A DNA stretch of 13,324 bases, taken from Anthropogastromicrobium sp963604075. Lineage in GTDB: Bacteria; Bacillota; Clostridia; Lachnospirales; Lachnospiraceae. Both the position numbers and the translations under genes were made by a program. The notes under the pieces were generated by a model. It saw only the letters and a program-made list of their open reading frames with translations, was not told where the DNA came from and searched no databases. The DNA lies in contig CAVCPW010000116.1 in the NCBI GenBank assembly GCA_963604075.1, positions 1-13,324 on the forward strand, read 5' to 3'. Shown piece by piece: positions 6,025 to 12,146 of this stretch (position 1 is the stretch's first letter; every line of letters begins with the position of its first letter).

Positions 6025-7392
6025 ATGAAAAATAAGGTATTGGTTGCAGGATGCGGAATAAGCGGTATCGGCGCAGCACGTATGCTGTTAGCTGCCGGTA
6101 AATCTGTGATTTTGTATGATGGAAATGATAAGAAAAACAGGGAAGATATTCGTGCACAGGTGGCACAAGAGTCAACTGACGAGACACTTTCGATTGTGCT
6201 AGGTACACTCACACAGGATGTAATTGATCAGTCTGAGTACTGTGTCATCAGCCCTGGTATTCCGACTGACCTTCCATTTGTGGAGGAATTAAAGAAAAAT
6301 GGTATTCCAATCTGGAGTGAGATTGAGCTGGCTTATCATTATGCAAAGGGTCAGGTGATCGGTATCACCGGAACCAACGGAAAGACCACTACGACTGCAC
6401 TGACCGGTGAGATTATGGACGCTCATTTTGGTGCTGAAAAGACCTTTGTTGTCGGCAATATTGGAACGGCTTACACAGGAAAAGCACTTGAGACAAAGGA
6501 TGACAGCGTGACTGTAGCGGAGATTAGTAGCTTTCAGTTAGAGACAGCGCTCACTTTCCGTCCACATGTCAGTGCAATATTAAACATCACACCGGATCAT
6601 TTGAACCGTCATAAGACAATGGAGTGTTATATTGCTGTTAAGGAGTCCATCACAAAGAACCAGACAAAGGATGATTTTTGCGTATTAAATTATGACGATG
6701 AGGTGCTGCGTGCATTTGCAGATAAGTGTCCGGCAACTGTGCTGTTCTTCTCTAGCCGTCATAGTCTTGCTGAAGGTTTTTGCATGGATGGAAATCGTCT
6801 GGTTTATCGCCATGATGGAAAAGAAGAGCTGATTGGAACGACTGATCAGTTTAACCTTGTTGGTCAGTGCAACTATGAAAATATCATGGCAGCGACTGCA
6901 ATTGGCATTGCAATGGGTGTTCCGATGGCGACTATTCAGCAGACAGCATATCAGTTTAAGGCAGTTGAACACCGTATTGAGTATACTGCGACAAAGAAAG
7001 GTGTACGTTATTATAATGATTCCAAGGGAACTAATCCTGATGCAGCCATTCAGGGCATCCGTGCAATGACAACACCAACATGTCTGATTGGTGGTGGCTA
7101 TGACAAGGGCTCCACCTACGATGAGTGGATTGCTGAGTTTGGTGATAAGATTAAATATCTTATTTTAATCGGACAGACTTCTGAAGCAATCGCTGAGTGC
7201 TGTAAGAAGCATGGATTCACTGATTATGAGTTTGCATCTTCTATGGAAGAGGCCGTTTTGAAATGTGCGGCACACGCAAATCCTGGTGAAGCGGTATTGT
7301 TGTCTCCGGCATGTGCAAGCTGGGGCATGTTCGATAATTACGAGCAGAGAGGCCGCATCTTTAAGGATCTGGTAAGAAAGCTTCCAGACTGA
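6025..7392 (+). CDS. murD: UDP-N-acetylmuramoylalanine--D-glutamate ligase MurD
   Basis: MurD is the cytoplasmic ATP-dependent ligase that adds D-glutamate to UDP-MurNAc-L-Ala in peptidoglycan precursor synthesis. The 455 residues match the family. The N-terminal Rossmann-like UDP-binding part has GCGISGIGAA at 9-18. The ATP loop GTNGKTTTT is at 116-124. The central-domain NITPDHLNRHKTMECYIAVK holds the likely carbamylated Lys206. The C-terminal domain carries HRIEY and YNDSKGTNPDA (near 330-340). AAAGGTG precedes the ATG by 8 nt. It has its own promoter after the PBP gene, and the usual upstream neighbour mraY is missing. The stop codon is embedded in an inverted repeat (7382-7417). Confidence 0.97.
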   Translation: MKNKVLVAGCGISGIGAARMLLAAGKSVILYDGNDKKNREDIRAQVAQESTDETLSIVLGTLTQDVIDQSEYCVISPGIPTDLPFVEELKKNGIPIWSEIELAYHYAKGQVIGITGTNGKTTTTALTGEIMDAHFGAEKTFVVGNIGTAYTGKALETKDDSVTVAEISSFQLETALTFRPHVSAILNITPDHLNRHKTMECYIAVKESITKNQTKDDFCVLNYDDEVLRAFADKCPATVLFFSSRHSLAEGFCMDGNRLVYRHDGKEELIGTTDQFNLVGQCNYENIMAATAIGIAMGVPMATIQQTAYQFKAVEHRIEYTATKKGVRYYNDSKGTNPDAAIQGIRAMTTPTCLIGGGYDKGSTYDEWIAEFGDKIKYLILIGQTSEAIAECCKKHGFTDYEFASSMEEAVLKCAAHANPGEAVLLSPACASWGMFDNYEQRGRIFKDLVRKLPD

Positions 7393-7417
7393 ATCAGAAA
7401 AGACGTTCAGACTGGAA
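7382..7417 (+). promoter_or_regulatory. Inverted repeat spanning the murD stop codon
   Basis: TTCCAGACTGAA (7382-7393) and TTCAGACTGGAA (7406-7417) pair at 11 of 12 positions with one central A-A mismatch and a 12-nt loop. TTTT follows at 7418-7421. It could be a weak terminator or attenuator that lowers ftsQ expression, or a 3'-end stability element for murD. The T-run is short, so termination would be partial. Confidence 0.5.
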
Positions 7418-7432
7418 TTTTAAGTCAGTAAG

Positions 7433-7454
7433 CTCCGACTTGTAAAAGTCGGAG
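7433..7454 (+). promoter_or_regulatory. 9-bp hairpin with GUAA tetraloop before ftsQ
   Basis: CTCCGACTT (7433-7441) and AAGTCGGAG (7446-7454) form a perfect 9-bp stem closed by GTAA, a GNRA-type tetraloop. No T-run follows, so it is not an intrinsic terminator. It ends 9 nt before the AGGAGGAG of ftsQ at 7464-7471, where it could act on translation, RNase processing or transcript stability. Confidence 0.6.
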
Positions 7455-7481
7455 TAGTTCACGAGGAGGAGCTAGTCATAT

Positions 7482-8231
7482 ATGTTTGATGAAGAGTTAG
7501 CCAGGCACACAAAAAGAAAAAAGAGAATATTGACAGGCCTCCTGGCGATAGTTGGGATTCTGGCTATCGCTGTTACCGTATTTTTCACCGCTTACATCAC
7601 TGACTGCCAGATTGTGGGAAGTCAGTATTCCAATGAACAGGAAATTGAGGACAAGCTTTTTTCAACACCAATGGAACAGAGGTTTTTCTATCAACTTTTC
7701 CGGACTGTCACACATACACAGAAGGCAATCGATGGGATTGCCAAGTATCAAATAGAATTTTCACCAGATTTGTCTGTGAAAGTTACTGTCACGGAAAATT
7801 CAATCGTGGGTGCCGTCCGGTGGGAGCATCATCTTTATTATTTTGACAGGTACGGATATGTGATGGCAATGGATGCGGATGTTTCCGGTATGGTTCCTGT
7901 CGTAGATGGAAGCAATTTTCAGGATGTTTCGCTGTATATATACTTGGACAGCGAAAATAGCAGTATGGCGGAGGATATCCTGCAGCTGACACAGCTGTTA
8001 ACAGATAATGGGATTGAGGCGGATGCCGTTTCCTATGATGAAAAGATGCAGGCAGTTGTCACGCTGGGTGATGTGAAAGTCAGCCTTGGAACACGTGATA
8101 ATATGACCGATAAGATTGCAGAGCTGTGTGCAATCATTGAGAGCGGTGGCCTAAGCGGTTTGAAGGGCACGCTTCATCTGGAGAATTGTGGAGATGGCAG
8201 TACGAGCTCCTATATATTCGACAGAGAGTAA
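7482..8231 (+). CDS. ftsQ: Cell division protein FtsQ/DivIB
   Basis: The 249-residue product has a short basic cytoplasmic tail (residues 1-15), one membrane segment at about 16-39, and an extracytoplasmic part. The POTRA-like domain starts at about 40 (CQIVGSQYSNEQEIEDKL). The beta domain includes VKVTVTEN and LYYFDRYGYVM near 100-128, a strong FtsQ/DivIB hallmark. The last part, LKGTLHLENCGDG, is also typical. It scaffolds FtsL and FtsB/DivIC at the septum. The start has a strong AGGAGGAG, 10 nt upstream. It follows murD directly; in relatives ftsW and murG commonly lie between them. Confidence 0.88.
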   Translation: MFDEELARHTKRKKRILTGLLAIVGILAIAVTVFFTAYITDCQIVGSQYSNEQEIEDKLFSTPMEQRFFYQLFRTVTHTQKAIDGIAKYQIEFSPDLSVKVTVTENSIVGAVRWEHHLYYFDRYGYVMAMDADVSGMVPVVDGSNFQDVSLYIYLDSENSSMAEDILQLTQLLTDNGIEADAVSYDEKMQAVVTLGDVKVSLGTRDNMTDKIAELCAIIESGGLSGLKGTLHLENCGDGSTSSYIFDRE

Positions 8232-8232
8232 C

Positions 8233-8304
8233 ATGAAACAACATAAAAAGGGTTGGTACAGAGATGATCACAGAAATTTAAGATTTTTTTTGGAAGAAAG
8301 CTAA
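8233..8304 (+). CDS. Possible 23-codon mini-ORF between ftsQ and ftsZ
   Basis: An ATG one base after the ftsQ stop opens a 23-codon frame ending at 8304. The peptide is strongly charged (MKQHKKGW at the start, FFLEES at the end). Ribosomes finishing ftsQ could reinitiate here, but the Shine-Dalgarno is poor (AGAGAG). It ends 8 nt before the -35 box of the ftsZ promoter. It may be a chance ORF. Confidence 0.15.
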   Translation: MKQHKKGWYRDDHRNLRFFLEES

Positions 8305-8312
8305 ATTTCGGG

Positions 8313-8341
8313 TTGATTATTTTGCAGAATAATAATATAGT
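8313..8341 (+). promoter_or_regulatory. Sigma-A promoter of ftsZ
   Basis: TTGATT (8313-8318), a 17-nt spacer and TATAGT (8336-8341). The predicted start is about 8348, giving a short leader of about 27 nt that consists mainly of the AAGGAGG ribosome binding site (8359-8365). A private promoter would let FtsZ be made in excess over the membrane division proteins. Confidence 0.7.
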
Positions 8342-8374
8342 ATTAAGGTAGAAAGTGTAAGGAGGAATATAACT

Positions 8375-9520
8375 TTGTTAGAGATTAAAATAAACGAATC
8401 GGAAGGTTCGGCAAAGATTGTTGTGGTAGGCGTTGGTGGAGCAGGTAACAATGCTGTAAACCGCATGGTAGACGAGGATATCGTAGGTGTTGAGTTTGTT
8501 GGCGTCAATACAGACAGACAGGCTTTACAGTTCTGCAAGGCTCCGACCGCGATTCAGATCGGCGAGAAACTGACAAAGGGTCTCGGTGCAGGCGCAAAGC
8601 CGGAAGTAGGCGAGAAGGCTGCTGAGGAGAACCTGGATGATCTGAAGGAAGCCATGAAGGGCGCTGACATGGTATTTGTTACATGCGGTATGGGTGGCGG
8701 TACCGGTACTGGTGCAGCTCCGATCATTGCTGGTCTGGCAAAAGAGATGGGAATCCTTACAGTTGGCGTTGTAACAAAACCGTTTTCTTTCGAGGGAAGA
8801 ACTCGTATGAATAACGCACAGAACGGTATTGAGAGACTTAAGGAGTCTGTAGACACATTGATCGTTATCCCGAATGATAAGTTGCTTCAGTTGGTTGACA
8901 GACGCACAACCATGCCAGAGGCATTAAAGAAGGCTGATGAGGTTTTACAGCAGGCCGTTCAGGGTATCACAGATCTGATCAACATCCCGGGACTGATCAA
9001 CCTCGACTTTGCAGATGTTCAGACCGTTATGAAGGACAAGGGTATCGCACACATCGGTATCGGAACTGCTACTGGAGATGACAAGGCAATCGACGCTATG
9101 AAGATCGCTGTTTCCAGCCCGCTGCTTGAGACTACCATTGAGGGTGCTACTAATGTCTTGATCAATATCGCTGGTGATGTAAGTCTTCCAGAGGTTCATG
9201 AGGCTGCAAGTTATGTTCAGGAGCTCGCAGGCGATGATGCAAATATCATCTTTGGTGCTACATATGATGAGAATGCAACCGATGAGGTTACGATCACTGT
9301 TATTGCTACTGGCGTAGAGGACAAGAATCTGGAGAGTGTACAGGCTCAGTCACCAAAGAAGGCATCTGGCGCAAAGGCATCTGATTTTGCATACCGTGCA
9401 CCAGCTAGCAAGGAGTTTCCTGCAAAGGAGCCAAAATTTGAGGAGTCCGGATTTAGTATTCCAAAGCCACAGAAGGAAGTAAAGGATATCAGCATTCCAA
9501 CGTTCTTAAAGAGAAATTAA
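8375..9520 (+). CDS. ftsZ: Cell division GTPase FtsZ
   Basis: FtsZ is the tubulin-like GTPase that polymerises into the division ring. The 381-residue product has GVGGAGNNAVNRM near 19-31, the tubulin signature GGGTGTG at 107-113, FEGRTRMNNAQNGIERL in the nucleotide pocket, and the T7 catalytic loop NLDFADV at 209-215. A variable Ala/Lys/Pro-rich linker runs from about 318 to 368. It ends in the conserved C-terminal peptide DISIPTFLKRN, which recruits FtsA/SepF-type membrane anchors. The start codon is TTG at 8375, supported by AAGGAGG 9 nt upstream and by the usual MLEIK N-terminus. It is followed by a terminator, so it ends the cluster. Confidence 0.98.
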   Translation: MLEIKINESEGSAKIVVVGVGGAGNNAVNRMVDEDIVGVEFVGVNTDRQALQFCKAPTAIQIGEKLTKGLGAGAKPEVGEKAAEENLDDLKEAMKGADMVFVTCGMGGGTGTGAAPIIAGLAKEMGILTVGVVTKPFSFEGRTRMNNAQNGIERLKESVDTLIVIPNDKLLQLVDRRTTMPEALKKADEVLQQAVQGITDLINIPGLINLDFADVQTVMKDKGIAHIGIGTATGDDKAIDAMKIAVSSPLLETTIEGATNVLINIAGDVSLPEVHEAASYVQELAGDDANIIFGATYDENATDEVTITVIATGVEDKNLESVQAQSPKKASGAKASDFAYRAPASKEFPAKEPKFEESGFSIPKPQKEVKDISIPTFLKRN

Positions 9521-9552
9521 TAAGTACTACGGAAATATAATAAAGATGATAC

Positions 9553-9588
9553 GAGAGAGAAGCACAGTAATGTGACTTCTCTTTCTTT
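9553..9588 (+). terminator. Rho-independent terminator after ftsZ
   Basis: Arms 9553-9562 and 9576-9585 pair with one wobble, and an inner CAC/GTG pair extends the stem around AGTAAT, leaving one unpaired A. A T-rich tail (TTTCTTTGT) overlaps the 3' arm. It lies about 33 nt after the ftsZ stop and ends the division transcript. Confidence 0.8.
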
Positions 9589-9709
9589 GTACTCTTGAAC
9601 AACCCAACCCAATGTGTCGGAAGAGGTTTTCTTCGGAAAAGTGGATAAACGCAAGAAATTTTCATTTTTTTATTTCAGAAAACTTTACAGAAACTTAAGG
9701 AACGCATTC

Positions 9710-9738
9710 TTGTAAATTAAAGAAAATAGGAATATACT
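9710..9738 (+). promoter_or_regulatory. Sigma-A promoter of the zinc-ribbon/DUF5685/DnaJ unit
   Basis: TTGTAA (9710-9715), a 17-nt spacer and TATACT (9733-9738). The predicted start is about 9745. Between the ftsZ terminator and this promoter (about 9589-9709) I see no gene and no strong structure beyond a small GAAGA/TCTTC stem near 9620-9635. Confidence 0.65.
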
Positions 9739-9760
9739 ATTGGAAAAGAAAATACTATTC

Positions 9761-9786
9761 AGAAAGGAAGGCAGCGAAAGCTGCAT
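9761..9786 (+). promoter_or_regulatory. Ribosome binding site with a hairpin between Shine-Dalgarno and start codon
   Basis: AGAAAGGAAGG (9761-9771) is the only Shine-Dalgarno candidate and lies 15 nt from the ATG at 9787, too far for normal use. The intervening GCAGC-GAAA-GCTGC (9771-9784) is a perfect 5-bp stem with a GNRA tetraloop. Folding it would loop out the excess spacer and bring the purine run close to the start, an arrangement described for phage T4 gene 38. It could equally hinder initiation. Confidence 0.5.
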
Positions 9787-10191
9787 ATGTGCATGGAACG
9801 TATAAAGAATTATTTACAGAATTTTATGAGAGGAAGATACGGCATCGACCAGATGTCACAGACGATGTTCATAGCAGCGCTTGTGTTCATCCTGCTTGCA
9901 GGCTTTACTGGAAATGTACTTTGTGAACTGATTGGAATCATTTTGTTTGTCTATGCTGATTACAGAGCACTGTCGAGGAATATTTCCGCTAGAAGAACTG
10001 AGAATGCACGTTATGAGGAAGCAGTGAGAAATATCAAGGAAAGGATTCATCCATCAGGTGCAGATGCAACACATCGCGTTTACATCTGTCCGAATAAGTC
10101 CTGCAAACAGAAGATTCGTGTTCCGAAGGGAAAAGGCAAGATTGAGATTACCTGCCCGAAGTGTGGACAGAAGTTTGTAAAGAGAACATAA
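9787..10191 (+). CDS. Small membrane protein with C-terminal zinc ribbon
   Basis: The product is 134 residues. A basic N-terminus (1-25) is followed by a hydrophobic stretch of about 27-58, long enough for two closely spaced membrane segments. Then comes a charged linker, and a C-terminal zinc ribbon with Cys101, Cys106, Cys123 and Cys126 (CPNKSC and CPKCGQKF). The ribbon resembles short rubredoxin-knuckle modules that bind zinc and often nucleic acid or protein partners. No specific function is known to me. An ATG at 9793 in the same frame is an alternative start. It begins a transcription unit with the DUF5685 and DnaJ-domain genes, with an 83-nt gap and no terminator between, so a shared role with them is plausible but unproven. 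Confidence 0.8.
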   Translation: MCMERIKNYLQNFMRGRYGIDQMSQTMFIAALVFILLAGFTGNVLCELIGIILFVYADYRALSRNISARRTENARYEEAVRNIKERIHPSGADATHRVYICPNKSCKQKIRVPKGKGKIEITCPKCGQKFVKRT

Positions 10192-10274
10192 AAAGTTATA
10201 GATGAATCGGAATCGATATTTCAGGTTCCGTACCAATATCAACTGTAGATTAGAACAAACAAGGGTAGACAAAT

Positions 10275-11183
10275 ATGTTTGGATATATTACAATAAACCG
10301 CGGTGAACTTAAGGTGCGCGAACTCGAGACGTATGAATCATATTACTGCGGACTGTGCAGGATGCTGAAAGACCGTTACGGGTTGGCCGGATGTACGATG
10401 CTCAATTATGATATGACATTTTTGGGAATGCTATTATCGAGTCTCTATGAAGAAAAAGAAACACCGGCAAAGCGTGTATGTCGCCCGGGAAGTAAGAAAC
10501 GTCTTGAAAAATCGCTGCCAAATAGTCAGATGCCAAAGCAGGCAGTGATTACAGAGTCTCTTGGCTATGCGGCAGACATGAATTACATGCTGGCCTATCA
10601 TAATCACATGGATAACTGGCTAGATGATAACAGTTTTGCTTCTTTAAACATGGTTCACTTGATGCAGAAAAAATACCGCAGTCTGGCAAAGAAATATCCG
10701 CGTCAGCACAAGGCAATCGCTTCTTATATACAAAAGCTTCATCTGTGCGAGGCTGCAAACGAGCCCGACATTGAAGCTGCGGCGAATCTCACAGGGGAGG
10801 CTATGGCAGAGATTTATGCAGCAAAGGATGATGTGTGGAAGGATACACTGCGGCAGATGGGTTATTACATGGGCAAATTCATCTATCTGATGGATGCCTA
10901 TGACGATGTGGAGAAGGACAGCAAGGACGGTAGTTACAATCCACTTAAAGAGTTGTACAAGCAAGACGGCTTTGATGAAAAGGTACGCGAGTATTTGTCA
11001 TTGATTATGAGTTGCTGCTGCCGGGCATTTGAAGTGCTTCCTATTATTGACAATGCAGAAATTATGAGAAATATTTTGTATGCGGGTGTGTGGGTTAAGT
11101 ACACACGAGTGATGCAGGAGCGAAAGAAGCCGGAACATTCCGGTGAGGGAGAAAATAAGGCTGCAAGTAATGCAGCAGAATGA
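10275..11183 (+). CDS. DUF5685 family protein with two Asp-rich motifs
   Basis: The 302-residue protein opens with MFGYITINRGELKV and has YYCGLC at 23-28, the signature I associate with DUF5685, a Firmicutes family of unknown function. It looks mostly helical, with no signal peptide. Two Asp-rich stretches stand out: YHNHMDNWLDD ending near residue 118, and DAYDDVEKDSKDG starting at Asp207 and followed by SYNP. Their order and spacing recall the paired metal-binding motifs of all-alpha isoprenoid synthases, but this is a resemblance by eye only. The C-terminus is charged and low in complexity. AAGGG lies about 9 nt before the ATG. The stop overlaps the start of the DnaJ-domain gene (ATGA), which implies co-translation. 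Confidence 0.8.
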   Translation: MFGYITINRGELKVRELETYESYYCGLCRMLKDRYGLAGCTMLNYDMTFLGMLLSSLYEEKETPAKRVCRPGSKKRLEKSLPNSQMPKQAVITESLGYAADMNYMLAYHNHMDNWLDDNSFASLNMVHLMQKKYRSLAKKYPRQHKAIASYIQKLHLCEAANEPDIEAAANLTGEAMAEIYAAKDDVWKDTLRQMGYYMGKFIYLMDAYDDVEKDSKDGSYNPLKELYKQDGFDEKVREYLSLIMSCCCRAFEVLPIIDNAEIMRNILYAGVWVKYTRVMQERKKPEHSGEGENKAASNAAE

Positions 11184-11917
11184 GTGTGTTTATGGATCCA
11201 TATCAGGTTTTAGGAGTGTCCCGCGATGCGTCGGACGATGAGATAAAGAAGGCATACCGGAATTTGAGCCACAAGTACCATCCGGATGCGAATATTAACA
11301 ATCCAAACAAGGCACAGGCTGAGGAGATGTTTAAAAAGGTACAGGCGGCATATGATCAGATTATGAAAGAACGCCAGTATGGCGGCCATGGAAATACAGG
11401 TGGTCAGTACGGTCCGGGAAGCTCCCGTGGAGGTTATTCAGGCAGCTATGGAAGCGGTTCCTATGGAAACGGCGGCTATGGAAATGGTTCCGGTTATGGA
11501 GGTTTCGGTGGATTTGGCGGATTTGGCACGTCGGATCGCGAGGAGGAACCTCGTATGCAGGCCGCGCGAAATTATATTAATTCCGGACACTATAAGGAAG
11601 CATGCAATGTCCTTGATTCCATTCCTGATCGTAATGCAAAATGGTATTATTACAGCGCAATTGCAAACTCTGGTATAGGAAACCAGATCAATGCATTAGA
11701 GTATGCAAAAAAGGCAGCTGCGATGGAGCCGGGCAATGTTGAGTATCAGCAGTTACTTAGCCGCCTGGAAAACAATGGCAGATGGTATGCGGATCGAGGT
11801 ACACAGTATGGATTTGGCGGTGACAGCAGAAGTGATTGCCTGTCAAGGCTTTGCTGCTGTGTGTGTGCATCCAGTATGTGTGGAGGCGGTTTTATGCCGT
11901 GCTTCTTTTGTATTTGA
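11180..11917 (+). CDS. DnaJ-domain protein with Gly/Tyr-rich linker, TPR-like region and Cys-rich tail
   Basis: The 245-residue product begins with a full J domain (about 5-66) including HPD at 34-36, the motif that stimulates Hsp70 ATPase. A Gly/Ser/Tyr/Phe-rich linker (about 68-116) follows, then a helical region at about 124-195 with TPR-like pairs (ARNYINSGHYKEACNVLDSI and ALEYAKKAAAMEPGN). The tail from 220 has eight cysteines in 25 residues. It lacks the DnaJ zinc fingers and C-terminal substrate domains, so it is not the housekeeping DnaJ; a specialised co-chaperone is likely. The Cys-rich end could bind metal, be acylated or associate with membrane. It overlaps the DUF5685 stop by 4 nt, which suggests that protein or the zinc-ribbon protein as a client or partner. 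A strong terminator follows. Confidence 0.85.
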   Translation: MSVFMDPYQVLGVSRDASDDEIKKAYRNLSHKYHPDANINNPNKAQAEEMFKKVQAAYDQIMKERQYGGHGNTGGQYGPGSSRGGYSGSYGSGSYGNGGYGNGSGYGGFGGFGGFGTSDREEEPRMQAARNYINSGHYKEACNVLDSIPDRNAKWYYYSAIANSGIGNQINALEYAKKAAAMEPGNVEYQQLLSRLENNGRWYADRGTQYGFGGDSRSDCLSRLCCCVCASSMCGGGFMPCFFCI

Positions 11918-11933
11918 TATAAATAATTTAACT

Positions 11934-11976
11934 AAGCGGGTTGCAAACATGGAGATAATGATTGCAACCCGCTTTT
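11934..11976 (+). terminator. Rho-independent terminator after the DnaJ-domain gene
   Basis: AAGCGGGTTGCAA (11934-11946) and TTGCAACCCGCTT (11962-11974) form a perfect 13-bp stem with a 15-nt loop, and the 3' arm runs into TTTT. It starts 16 nt after the stop codon. Confidence 0.9.
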
Positions 11977-11978
11977 AT

Positions 11979-12018
11979 ATGAGCAAGTAGCGAAGCGGAT
12001 TACGAATATCATTGACTG
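11979..12018 (+). repeat. Dispersed intergenic repeat, truncated copy 2
   Basis: Positions 11979-12010 match 1208-1239 at 30 of 32 bases, then rejoin at TTGACTG after losing the right arm of the hairpin. The stem seen in copy 1 can no longer form. It lies 3 nt after the terminator and before the MBOAT promoter. The rest of that gap (12019-12064) shows nothing I recognise. Confidence 0.75.
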
Positions 12019-12064
12019 TATTTCTTACGCTTTTCTTGCAAATTATGGGAATAAGGAAACTTAC

Positions 12065-12093
12065 TTGACAAACCTAGCATGATTTAATAAAAT
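12065..12093 (+). promoter_or_regulatory. Near-consensus sigma-A promoter of the MBOAT gene
   Basis: A perfect TTGACA (12065-12070), a 17-nt spacer and TAAAAT (12088-12093, 5/6). It is the best promoter in the window. Predicted start is about 12100, giving a leader of about 47 nt with AGAAGGGA about 8 nt before the ATG. Confidence 0.8.
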
Positions 12094-12146
12094 GGTGCTG
12101 TATGTCTTGTTGAGATGTTATCATAAAATGAGAAGGGATTAAAAAG

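Noticed and set aside
6685..6972. Antisense ORF inside murD
   Set aside because: murD is unambiguous in the other strand; this is a shadow frame.
10192..10274. Promoter or terminator between the zinc-ribbon and DUF5685 genes
   Set aside because: Only a 5-bp CGGAA/TTCCG pairing and no well-spaced hexamers are visible.
11379..11678. Met-rich alternative frame in the DnaJ-domain gene
   Set aside because: It is an artefact of the Gly/Tyr-rich repeat codons read in another frame.
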